Below, piece by piece: positions 1 to 5,654 of a stretch of 19,276 nucleotides of DNA. The number at the start of each line of letters is the position of its first letter. The stretch's first letter is position 1. Made by a program: the position numbers and the translations under genes. The notes beneath the pieces are model-generated. The model saw only the letters and a program-made list of their open reading frames with translations. It was not told the DNA's origin and did no database searches. The stretch is from Bacillota bacterium. GTDB lineage: Bacteria > Bacillota > Sulfobacillia > JAJZYS01 > JAJYTV01. The stretch covers positions 1 to 19,276 of the forward strand of contig JAKAPV010000021.1 in the NCBI GenBank assembly GCA_021806845.1, written 5' to 3'.

Positions 1-167
1 ACGGAGCGCCGGCAAGGCCGGTGACCGCGCGGGAACCGGGAGCGGCAGGTCGACGGCTGGCACGCCGTGGGCCAGGGGGAGCTTTGGCATGCCGGCGTGC
101 ACAAGATGCCGGATCTGCGGTCGACGCCGGTTCCACCTCGGCGCGGGTGCCGCGGCAGTGCGCACCG

Positions 168-304
168 AGGGCTGCGCGATGCCTCCCGCAGTCCTCAGGC
201 CGATTGTCCGGGTCCGTCCATGCGTCGGACAGGAGAATAGCGAGACGACTGCATGGACGGACGATCGGCCTCGGTTGCGGGAGCCTCCGTGAGATCGCCG
301 CCCT
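168..304. repeat. Long imperfect inverted repeat (RNA-like hairpin)
   Basis: Five nested pairings occur in order: AGGGC 168-172 with 300-304, GCGAT 176-180 with 294-298, CTCCCGCA 183-190 with 276-283, AGGCCGAT 197-204 with 264-271, and GTCCGTCCATGC 212-223 with 251-262. GTCG 224-227 with 246-249 then continues the last helix past one bulged base. The apical loop 228-245 contains AGGAG. An outer helix, GCCGCGG 149-155 with 329-335, may close it. About 42 pairs with small internal loops look like a structured RNA or a palindromic element. There is no T-run, so it is not an ordinary terminator. I could not match it to RNase P RNA, tmRNA or SRP RNA. A 6S-like shape is conceivable but unproven. 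Confidence 0.6.
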
Positions 305-441
305 GACCCACAAGGGCATCAGGGTGGTCCGCGGCTTGAGTTCATGATGAAGTCGCTACTGCTGCATAGGTATTGCCGAATGGTCCTGCGGCGAACCGTC
401 CGTTGGACCCACAACGCGTTGCAAGGATGCGGCGGCACTCA

Positions 442-449
442 CATAGACT
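442..449 (+). promoter_or_regulatory. Possible sigma-E-like -10 element before the recombinase
   Basis: CATAGACT at 442-449 resembles the mother-cell sigma-E -10 consensus CATACAnT, with one mismatch. It lies 28 bases before the ATG at 478. A matching -35 element is not evident about 14 bases upstream. A weak vegetative reading (TTGCAA 419-424, 17-base spacer, CATAGA) is also possible. It deserves attention because spoIVCA of B. subtilis is transcribed by sigma-E. Confidence 0.25.
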
Positions 450-477
450 CGAGCGGACAAGCACGGGAGGGACGCCG

Positions 478-570
478 ATGGAGATTGAGTGGCTTGCATC
501 CGACGACGACTTGCGTGCGGCGCTGCACGCGCTCGCAGACCTTCTTCGCCTGCTGCCGGAGCCGAAGTAG
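478..570 (+). CDS. 30-aa leader ORF coupled to the recombinase
   Basis: An ATG at 478 follows a good ribosome binding site (GGGAGG at 465-470). The frame encodes an acidic, leucine-rich peptide beginning MEIEWLASDDDLRAAL and ends in TAG at 568-570, one base before the recombinase ATG at 572. The recombinase has only a weak Shine-Dalgarno sequence of its own, so translational coupling through this ORF is likely. The middle of the peptide could form an amphipathic helix. I recognise no family. It may be a regulatory or leader peptide, or a small partner of the recombinase; the sequence alone does not tell which. Confidence 0.55.
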   Translation: MEIEWLASDDDLRAALHALADLLRLLPEPK

Positions 571-571
571 C

Positions 572-1906
572 ATGCGCATCGCGACGTATGCGCGCGTCTC
601 GACCGACGACCAGGCGCAGCACGGCACGTCCCTCGAGGCGCAGGCGCGCATCTGCAAGGAGGTCGCGGCGAAGCTCGGCGCGACAGAGGTGGTCGCGTAC
701 GAGGACGCCGGGCTATCCGGCGCGGTGCTGGAGCGGCCGGGCCTCCAGGCGCTGCTCGCCGCCTGCGCCGCCGGCGAGATCGCCGCGGTCGTCTGCCTGG
801 ACCCGGACCGACTGGCCCGCAACCTCGCGCACCAGCTGATCCTCACGGACCGGCTCGAGACGCGCGGGGTGGAGCTGCACTTCGTGCAGTTCGAACGGGC
901 CCGCACACCCGACGGCCGCCTTCTGTACGCCATCCGCGGCGCGATTGCGGAATTCGAGGCGCACAAGATCCGCGAACGCACCGTGCAGGGAAAGCGCCAG
1001 CGCCTGCGCGAGGGGCGCGTCGTGACTGGAACGCGGATCTTCGGCTACTCATACGACCAAGCGCGCCACCGCTTCGTCCTGGACCCGGCGGAGGCGGCGG
1101 TTGTGCGGGCGATCTTCGCGCTTGCGCCACACCTGGGAACGCGGGCGATCGCGCAGACGCTGACCGACGCTGGACTGCGCGGCAAGAACGGAGGTCCCCT
1201 GCGCCAGTCGGCCGTCCACGGCGTGCTGCGAAACCCGAGCTACCTCGGCGAGATGCAGCAACTGCGCGGGCTGGGGTGCGTCGCGATCCCGCCAATCATC
1301 GACCGGGAGACGTTTCAGTGCGCGCAAGACGCCCTCGCAAAGCGTCGCAGAAAGCCGGCTGGACACGGCCGAGTCTACCTCCTGACGGGGGTCGCGCACT
1401 GCGCCGTCTGCGGCGGCAGGATCACCGGCAGCGGCGGCAGCCGCAGCTACTACGCCTGCACCGGGAAACGGCAGACACCGCGCTGCAGCGCCCCCTACTA
1501 CCCGGCGAAGGAACTCGAGGCACTGGTCTGGGCGAAGGTGTCCAGTGAACTGCAGGCAGCGGCCCGTGCGATGCCGGCGCCCATCGACGTGCCAGGGCGC
1601 CCGGGGGAGGCCCGCGCACAGCGGAAGCTTGCGGGCCAGCGCAGGCGCCTCATGCAGGCGGCGGCCGCCGGGCGCCTGCGCGCCGAGGATCTGGCGGACG
1701 CGCTCGCAGCGGTGGACGCCCGGGACCGGGCGCTGCAGCTTGCTGCGGGGCAGGCGTCGCCGGGGGGGCAGCCGCAGCGGGTATTGCACCTTCTCGAGGC
1801 GACCGAACCGGCCGCACGGCGTCGCATCCTGCGCGCCGCGGGAGTGCGGGTCGTGATCGGACCGCAGACTGCGGAGATCTTTCTGCGCCCAGCATCTGAG
1901 CAGTGA
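572..1906 (+). CDS. Serine site-specific recombinase (SpoIVCA-like class)
   Basis: A 444-residue DNA recombinase of the serine family, which makes concerted double-strand breaks and exchanges strands by subunit rotation. The resolvase catalytic domain spans about residues 1-140 and starts with the YARVS motif, whose Ser10 is the nucleophile; the DPDRLARN arginine motif follows. The Recombinase domain covers about 155-255 (from GTRIFGYSYD to NPSYLGE). A zinc ribbon has Cys277, Cys280, Cys296 and Cys305, and an Arg/Ala-rich, probably coiled-coil segment spans about 340-400. The frame is open back to 344, but recombinase homology begins at MRIATYARVS, directly behind the stop of the 30-codon ORF, so I chose ATG 572. 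The gene ends 8 bases before the first possible codon of the truncated spoIIID and points the same way. Skin-element recombinases such as SpoIVCA have this architecture, but so do phage and transposon integrases. The active site looks intact. Confidence 0.93.
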   Translation: MRIATYARVSTDDQAQHGTSLEAQARICKEVAAKLGATEVVAYEDAGLSGAVLERPGLQALLAACAAGEIAAVVCLDPDRLARNLAHQLILTDRLETRGVELHFVQFERARTPDGRLLYAIRGAIAEFEAHKIRERTVQGKRQRLREGRVVTGTRIFGYSYDQARHRFVLDPAEAAVVRAIFALAPHLGTRAIAQTLTDAGLRGKNGGPLRQSAVHGVLRNPSYLGEMQQLRGLGCVAIPPIIDRETFQCAQDALAKRRRKPAGHGRVYLLTGVAHCAVCGGRITGSGGSRSYYACTGKRQTPRCSAPYYPAKELEALVWAKVSSELQAAARAMPAPIDVPGRPGEARAQRKLAGQRRRLMQAAAAGRLRAEDLADALAAVDARDRALQLAAGQASPGGQPQRVLHLLEATEPAARRRILRAAGVRVVIGPQTAEIFLRPASEQ

Positions 1907-1918
1907 CCAGGCGGTGGA
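1898..1918. other. Putative attachment-site junction (element / spoIIID)
   Basis: Recognisable spoIIID codons start at about 1911-1914 and the recombinase stops at 1904-1906, so a recombination crossover would fall within this short interval. A short core should be repeated at the other end of the element. I found no copy in 1-571. The exact core cannot be defined from one end alone. Confidence 0.3.
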
Positions 1919-2141
1919 AGTCGCTGACTACATACTGGCGACGAAGGAGACTGTGCGCGACACTGCCCATCGTTTCGGGGTGTCGAAGAGCACGGTGCAC
2001 AAGGACGTGACCGAGCGGTTGCCGCGCATAAATCCGCAGCTTGCGCAGGAGGTAAAACAGGTGCTCGAGCACAACAAAGCGGAACGCCACATCCGCGGAG
2101 GCGAAGCGACCCGCCGTAAGTTCCTGGAGCGATCTGTATAG
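1914..2141 (+). CDS. spoIIID: SpoIIID, mother-cell sporulation regulator, 5'-truncated
   Basis: A DNA-binding regulator that in spore formers switches mother-cell genes during engulfment, downstream of sigma-E. The helix-turn-helix (residues ~14-32, around FGVSKSTVHKDVTERLP), the INPQLAQEVKQVL segment and the basic tail HIRGGEATRRKF are clear family hallmarks. Compared with B. subtilis SpoIIID (93 aa, recalled), residue 1 here aligns with residue ~10, so the conserved YIxER part of helix 1 is missing. No ATG, GTG or TTG lies in frame between the upstream stop (1854-1856) and GTG 1914, and GTG 1914 has no properly spaced Shine-Dalgarno sequence. Upstream codons in frame encode the recombinase tail and do not match SpoIIID. 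Either the gene needs excision of the upstream element to become whole, or a short form is made by coupling to the recombinase stop 8 bases upstream. The family call is secure; expression of this form is not. Confidence 0.9.
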   Translation: MEVADYILATKETVRDTAHRFGVSKSTVHKDVTERLPRINPQLAQEVKQVLEHNKAERHIRGGEATRRKFLERSV

Positions 2142-2267
2142 CTGTGACCCAGAAACAGGGACCATGATGCACTTGCGCAATAATCTGCAGGGTTTGCAGG
2201 ATACAGGTAAAAACCGGAGAACGTAGGCCCGAATGCAAAGCCTATGTGATCCGGGAGGAGCTCCAGC

Positions 2268-3272
2268 GTGGAGATAGCCATCGACCTTGGCACGGCCAAT
2301 GTCCTGGTCGCGGTCCGCGGAAAGGGTATTGTCCTCAGGGAACCATCCGTCGTCGCCGTAGACCGCGATTCAGGCAAGCTGGTCGCCATCGGGGAAGAGG
2401 CGCGCAGGATGCTCGGCCGTACGCCGGGAGCGATCATCGCCATGCGTCCGTTGCGGGACGGCGTGATCGCCGACTACGAGATCACCGAGGCGATGCTCCG
2501 GCACTTCATCGCGCGGGTGACACCCGGGAGGTCCATGACCCGCCCGCGGGTCATGATCTGCATCCCGACGGGGGCTACTGGCGCGGAGCGCCGCGCTGTC
2601 CGCGAGGCGGCCCAATCCGCCGGGGCAGGGAAGGTAGAGCTCGTGGAGGAGCCGCTGGCCGCGGCGCTGGGCCTGGGACTCGAAATCACGAAGCCCGCAG
2701 GTCAGCTCGTGGTCGACATTGGCGGCGGCACGGCCGACGTGGCCGTGCTGACGCTGGGCGGCATCGCCGCGTCGGACTCTGTGCGCGTCGGCGGCGACGC
2801 GATGGATGCCGCAATCGTGCAGGAACTGAAGAGCGCATACTCGCTTGCGGTCGGGGAGCGCACCGCAGAGGAGATCAAGATCGACGTCGGATCCGTCCAC
2901 CCCGGGGCAACCCAGCGCGAGACCGACATCCGCGGGCGGGACCTGCTCACGGGGCTGCCCCGCACGCTGCACCTCACGTCCGCCGATGTCCGCGGGGTGC
3001 TGATGGAACCCGCGCAGGAGATCGTCGCAGCGGTTCGCCGCGTACTCGAGCAGACGCCGCCGGAACTACTGTCGGACATTCTCGATCACGGCATCTGGCT
3101 GACGGGCGGCGGCGCGATGCTGCACGGGCTGCCGGAACTGATGGCCCGCGAGACCGGCGTGCCGACCTACCTGGCGGAGGACCCCATGTCGTCCGTAGCC
3201 CTCGGCACGGCGCGCGCTCTGGATATGCAGATCGTCGGGCGTCATCTGGTGATATTCAAGCGCGTCATATAG
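2268..3272 (+). CDS. mbl: Rod-shape actin homologue Mbl (MreB family)
   Basis: A membrane-associated actin-like ATPase that moves with the elongation machinery and directs lateral wall synthesis. All actin-fold signatures are present: phosphate-1 loop IDLGTANVLV (residues 4-13), phosphate-2 DIGGGTADVAVL (around 148-159), IRGRDLLTGLPRT in subdomain IIB, and the adenosine motif LTGGGAMLHGLPEL. The 334-residue length is typical. The start is GTG 2268 behind GGGAGGAG (2253-2260). Placement between spoIIID and fabZ matches mbl of B. subtilis better than the mreBCD locus, and no mreC follows. The N-terminus is a few residues shorter than usual (MEIAIDLG). The 126-base gap from spoIIID has no clear terminator, so partial cotranscription is possible. 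Confidence 0.92.
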   Translation: MEIAIDLGTANVLVAVRGKGIVLREPSVVAVDRDSGKLVAIGEEARRMLGRTPGAIIAMRPLRDGVIADYEITEAMLRHFIARVTPGRSMTRPRVMICIPTGATGAERRAVREAAQSAGAGKVELVEEPLAAALGLGLEITKPAGQLVVDIGGGTADVAVLTLGGIAASDSVRVGGDAMDAAIVQELKSAYSLAVGERTAEEIKIDVGSVHPGATQRETDIRGRDLLTGLPRTLHLTSADVRGVLMEPAQEIVAAVRRVLEQTPPELLSDILDHGIWLTGGGAMLHGLPELMARETGVPTYLAEDPMSSVALGTARALDMQIVGRHLVIFKRVI

Positions 3273-3305
3273 GCTATAAGCTAGCAGCAGAAGGGAACTG
3301 CAGGC

Positions 3306-3329
3306 AGGGGCCTTCGTCCCGCCCCTTTT
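3306..3329 (+). terminator. Weak intrinsic terminator after mbl
   Basis: AGGGGC (3306-3311) pairs with GCCCCT (3321-3326) over a 9-base loop and runs into TTTT (3326-3329). The stem and T-run are short, so termination may be partial. Confidence 0.4.
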
Positions 3330-3369
3330 GCATTGCGGGCACGGTCACGACGCGCCTGGGAGGTAGCCG

Positions 3370-3804
3370 ATGGACGTAGAGCGCATCTTGCCGCACCGCT
3401 TTCCGTTCCTGTTCATCGATCGCATCGTGGAACTTGAGGCAGGGAAGCGGGCAATCGCGATCAAGAACGTCTCGCACAATGAACCGGTCTTCCAGGGCCA
3501 TTTCCCGGGGTTGCCGCTGTTCCCGGGCGTGCTGCAACTGGAGTGCATGGCGCAGGCGGCAGGGCTCTGCGTCGGCATGGCGGACCCAGACCAGATCGGC
3601 GTCCTCGCTGGCATCGAAGGGGCGCGCTTCTACCGGCCGGTCCGACCAGGCGACCAACTCCGCATCGAGGCCGAGATCGTCGGTCTTAGGCGCGGCTTCG
3701 GCAAGGCGCAGGGAAAGATCACGTGCGACGGGGAGCAGGTTGCGCAGGCGACGATCACGTTCGCTCTGCGCAGCCGGGCGGAGTTCCAGGAAACTGTGCG
3801 TTGA
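3370..3804 (+). CDS. fabZ: FabZ, (3R)-hydroxyacyl-ACP dehydratase
   Basis: Catalyses dehydration of 3-hydroxyacyl-ACP to trans-2-enoyl-ACP in the type II fatty-acid elongation cycle in the cytoplasm. The hot-dog fold markers are all present: N-terminal ILPHRFPFLFIDR, and the active-site block VFQGHFPGLPLFPGV with His44, followed by Glu58 in LQLECMAQAAG. Length is 144 aa, standard for the family. ATG 3370 is preceded by GGGAGG at 3358-3363. It follows mbl as in related Bacilli, although the flhO/flhP genes that lie between them in B. subtilis are absent. Its stop codon overlaps the -35 element of the metK promoter. Confidence 0.95.
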   Translation: MDVERILPHRFPFLFIDRIVELEAGKRAIAIKNVSHNEPVFQGHFPGLPLFPGVLQLECMAQAAGLCVGMADPDQIGVLAGIEGARFYRPVRPGDQLRIEAEIVGLRRGFGKAQGKITCDGEQVAQATITFALRSRAEFQETVR

Positions 3805-3829
3805 CGCGCATCTGCGCATATGCTAACGT
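3801..3829 (+). promoter_or_regulatory. Promoter of the SAM riboswitch-metK unit
   Basis: TTGACG (3801-3806) is followed after 17 bases by TAACGT (3824-3829) with an extended TG at 3821-3822. The -35 overlaps the fabZ stop codon. The S-box aptamer begins about 24 bases downstream of the -10. Confidence 0.55.
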
Positions 3830-3852
3830 CGACTCGCAAAAAAGCGAATAAG

Positions 3853-3944
3853 CTCATCGCGAGTGGTGGAGGGACTGGCCCGATGAAACCCGGCAACCGG
3901 GCGATGCCACGGTGCCAAACCCTGCAGCCATGCTGAGGGATGAG
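3853..3944 (+). ncRNA. SAM-I (S-box) riboswitch aptamer
   Basis: P1 is formed by CTCATC (3853-3858) and GATGAG (3939-3944). The S-box core is highly conserved here: GGTGGAGGGACTGGCCC (3865-3881), then GATGAAACCCGGCAACC, then GGTGCCAAACCCTGCAG (3911-3926). It binds S-adenosylmethionine and lowers expression of the downstream gene, here SAM synthetase itself, giving product feedback. The expression platform is annotated separately. Confidence 0.96.
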
Positions 3945-3952
3945 GGAACCAT

Positions 3953-3985
3953 AGCCGGACTCCCTTGGGGTCCGGTTCGTTGCTT
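3953..3985 (+). terminator. Expression-platform hairpin of the SAM riboswitch
   Basis: CCGGACTCC (3955-3963) pairs with GGGGTCCGG (3967-3975) over a 3-base loop, with one G-T wobble, and extends weakly to 3953-3977. The following TTCGTTGCTT is only moderately T-rich, so premature termination is likely but not canonical. The metK Shine-Dalgarno lies ~20 bases further on, outside the stem. Confidence 0.6.
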
Positions 3986-4008
3986 GAATCGGTACGGGAG
4001 GAATGGGA

Positions 4009-5190
4009 TTGCGCAGTCTGTTTACCTCTGAGTCGGTCACAGAGGGTCACCCCGACAAGGTTGCAGACCAGATCTCTGACGCGATTCTCGACGCGATCCT
4101 GGCGAACGACGCGGACGCCCGCGTGGCAGCGGAGACGCTGGTGACGACCGGGCTCGTGCTCGTGGCTGGAGAGATCACGACAAGCTGCTATGCCGACCTG
4201 CCGACGATCATCCGGGACACGATCCGGCAGATCGGATACACCCGCGCCAAGTTCGGCTTCGACGCGGACACCTGCGCGGTGCTAACCTCTATCGACGAAC
4301 AGTCTCCGGACATCGCGATGGGCGTGGACAACTCCCTGGAGACGCGCGACGGCCAAGACCCCGACCAGGGAGCCGGTGACCAGGGGATGATGTTCGGCTA
4401 CGCCTGCAACGAGACGCCGGAACTGATGCCGCTGCCGATCAGTCTGGCGCACGCGCTCTCGCGTCGGCTCGCGGAGGTCCGCAAGGACGGCACGCTGCCC
4501 TTCCTGCGCCCGGACGGCAAGACGCAGGTGACGATCGCCTACGAAGGCGACCGGCCGGTGCACGTGGCGTCGGTCGTAGTCTCGACCCAGCACGCGGATG
4601 ACGTGTCGCAGGAAAACCTCCGCGACGCGGTGCTCTCCGAGGTCGTGCGGCCGGTGATCGGGGATGCGCTGCGCGATGCGGAGACGCGCTACTACGTCAA
4701 TCCGACCGGGCGGTTCGTGCACGGCGGTCCCGCTGCGGACTCCGGCCTCACCGGCCGCAAGATCATCGTCGACACCTACGGCGGCATGGCGCGCCACGGC
4801 GGCGGCGCGTTCTCCGGCAAGGACCCCTCGAAGGTTGACCGCTCCGCCGCGTATGCCGCCCGCTGGGCCGCAAAGCACGTGGTGGCGGCGGGACTCGCGG
4901 ACCGCTGCGAGATCCAGCTCGGCTACGCGATCGGTGTAGCCCACCCGCTCTCAATCCGCGTAGAGACGTTCGGCACGGGCCGCGCGTCGGATGCGGAGAT
5001 CGCGCAAGCGGTGCGCAGGGTCTTCGACCTGAGGCCGGCGGCCATCATCCGCGACCTCGGGCTGCGTCGGCCGATCTACCGTCAGGTGGCCGCGTACGGG
5101 CACTTTGGACGTCCGGACCTGAGCCTTCCCTGGGAACAGTTGACCCGTCTGGCCGAGTTGCAGCAGCAACTGCCGGCAAAATCCCGCTGA
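4009..5190 (+). CDS. metK: S-adenosylmethionine synthetase MetK
   Basis: Makes S-adenosylmethionine from methionine and ATP in the cytoplasm. Family signatures are present in order: FTSESVTEGHPDKVADQISD at the N-terminus, the GAGDQGMMFGYA ATP-binding block, and GGAFSGKDPSKVDRSAAYAAR near the middle, with a C-terminal region ending in YGHFGRPDLSLPWE. I chose TTG 4009 (393 aa) because the strong GGGAGG at 3996-4001 lies 7 bases before it. The in-frame ATG at 4003 would leave only one base between Shine-Dalgarno and start; using it would add two residues. The gene has its own promoter and S-box leader and ends in a strong terminator, so it is essentially a single-gene unit. Confidence 0.97.
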   Translation: MRSLFTSESVTEGHPDKVADQISDAILDAILANDADARVAAETLVTTGLVLVAGEITTSCYADLPTIIRDTIRQIGYTRAKFGFDADTCAVLTSIDEQSPDIAMGVDNSLETRDGQDPDQGAGDQGMMFGYACNETPELMPLPISLAHALSRRLAEVRKDGTLPFLRPDGKTQVTIAYEGDRPVHVASVVVSTQHADDVSQENLRDAVLSEVVRPVIGDALRDAETRYYVNPTGRFVHGGPAADSGLTGRKIIVDTYGGMARHGGGAFSGKDPSKVDRSAAYAARWAAKHVVAAGLADRCEIQLGYAIGVAHPLSIRVETFGTGRASDAEIAQAVRRVFDLRPAAIIRDLGLRRPIYRQVAAYGHFGRPDLSLPWEQLTRLAELQQQLPAKSR

Positions 5191-5196
5191 AACCTG

Positions 5197-5249
5197 AACC
5201 GCCCCCTCATGCGCGCCATACTGTAAGGCCGCGAGGGGGCGGTTTTTTT
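5197..5249 (+). terminator. Strong intrinsic terminator after metK
   Basis: AACCGCCCCCTC (5197-5208) pairs perfectly with GAGGGGGCGGTT (5233-5244), and a run of seven T follows at 5243-5249. The TTG start of the next ORF overlaps the end of the T-run. Confidence 0.93.
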
Positions 5250-5607
5250 GCAGATCGCTATATGGGTGGCGATCGCGCTCTTGCTCGTCGTCTGGACCTT
5301 CTGGCCGTCTTCGGCCCAGAGGCCGCCGGTGCTCCTGGTCGTCCGCAACCGCTGCGACGAAATCGAGGGCGTTGTGCGGACGCTGCGAGCAGCCGGCCAC
5401 GAGGTGACAGCCCTCGATCGCGGCTCGAGCGACGAGACGGCCGAAGTGCTGCGCAGGCTGGTCCAAGACGGGTGCGCGTCGCGCGTCATGTACGGGGACA
5501 TCGACCGGGCCGTGTCGGAGGCGAGGGCGCCGACGCTGCTCCTCATCCGTCTCGACGAGCAGTTTACGGCGCACGAAGCGCTCCGCGCGCTACGCTTTGG
5601 CAGGTGA
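5248..5607 (+). CDS. Membrane-anchored glycosyltransferase-2-like small protein
   Basis: A 119-residue protein with an N-terminal membrane anchor (about residues 2-20, IAIWVAIALLLVVWTF). A soluble part follows that resembles the first half of a family 2 glycosyltransferase fold: VLLVVRNRCDEIEGVVRTL, then ALDRGSSDETAEVLRRL, which parallels the usual DxGSxDxT nucleotide-sugar loop. The chain stops before a DxD metal site and acceptor domain would occur, so catalytic activity is doubtful. TTG 5248 is the only early start; GAGGGGGCGG (5233-5242), inside the metK terminator stem, could act as its Shine-Dalgarno. Base composition matches neighbouring genes, so I treat it as real. The function is unknown, possibly a degenerate or regulatory GT-like domain at the membrane. 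Confidence 0.7.
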   Translation: MQIAIWVAIALLLVVWTFWPSSAQRPPVLLVVRNRCDEIEGVVRTLRAAGHEVTALDRGSSDETAEVLRRLVQDGCASRVMYGDIDRAVSEARAPTLLLIRLDEQFTAHEALRALRFGR

Positions 5608-5627
5608 AGTGCATCATCTGGTAGAAT
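5597..5627 (+). promoter_or_regulatory. Possible extended -10 promoter before the GGDEF gene
   Basis: TGGTAGAAT (5619-5627) fits an extended -10 (TGnTATAAT with one mismatch). TTGGCA (5597-5602) sits 19 bases upstream of the hexamer, slightly long for a -35. It starts 28 bases before the chosen GTG start at 5655. Confidence 0.4.
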
Positions 5628-5654
5628 TGCCAGCCGACCTTGAGGAGCACGGAG

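Larger units (their letters stand above)
1..477. other. Non-coding stretch with long hairpin, no convincing gene
   Basis: Open frames exist here (for example 21-347 and 89-292), but their translations are arginine, alanine and proline rich, overlap each other, lack ribosome binding sites and match no family I recognise. I read them as GC-rich artefacts. The stretch contains a large imperfect inverted repeat (168-304), described separately, and a possible promoter -10 element at 442-449. No tRNA, rRNA or CRISPR repeat is visible. Confidence 0.6.
1..1910. mobile_element. Right-hand part of a putative intervening element inserted in spoIIID
   Basis: This is inferred from a serine recombinase that ends exactly where spoIIID homology begins. 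Everything left of about 1907 differs from what should precede spoIIID: no start codon, ribosome binding site or N-terminal codons of that gene occur in 1-571. The left boundary is not in the window, so the element would be at least 1.9 kb. The visible cargo is a hairpin-rich non-coding stretch, a 30-codon ORF and the recombinase. Skin-type elements in sporulation genes of Bacillus and Clostridium carry a serine recombinase close to one end, which fits. Without the other end and the 5' gene fragment this remains a hypothesis. Confidence 0.45.

Noticed and set aside
168..304. Hairpin as a known housekeeping RNA (RNase P, tmRNA, SRP)
   Set aside because: None of the conserved core motifs of those RNAs is present. 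A 6S-like identity cannot be excluded but has no positive support.
21..347. Open frames of 108 and 67 codons at the left edge
   Set aside because: They overlap in different frames, are Arg/Ala/Pro rich, lack ribosome binding sites and run across the long hairpin; typical GC-rich artefacts.
344..571. N-terminal extension of the recombinase from ATG 344
   Set aside because: The extra 76 residues do not resemble any recombinase, have no ribosome binding site and overlap the better-supported 30-codon ORF.
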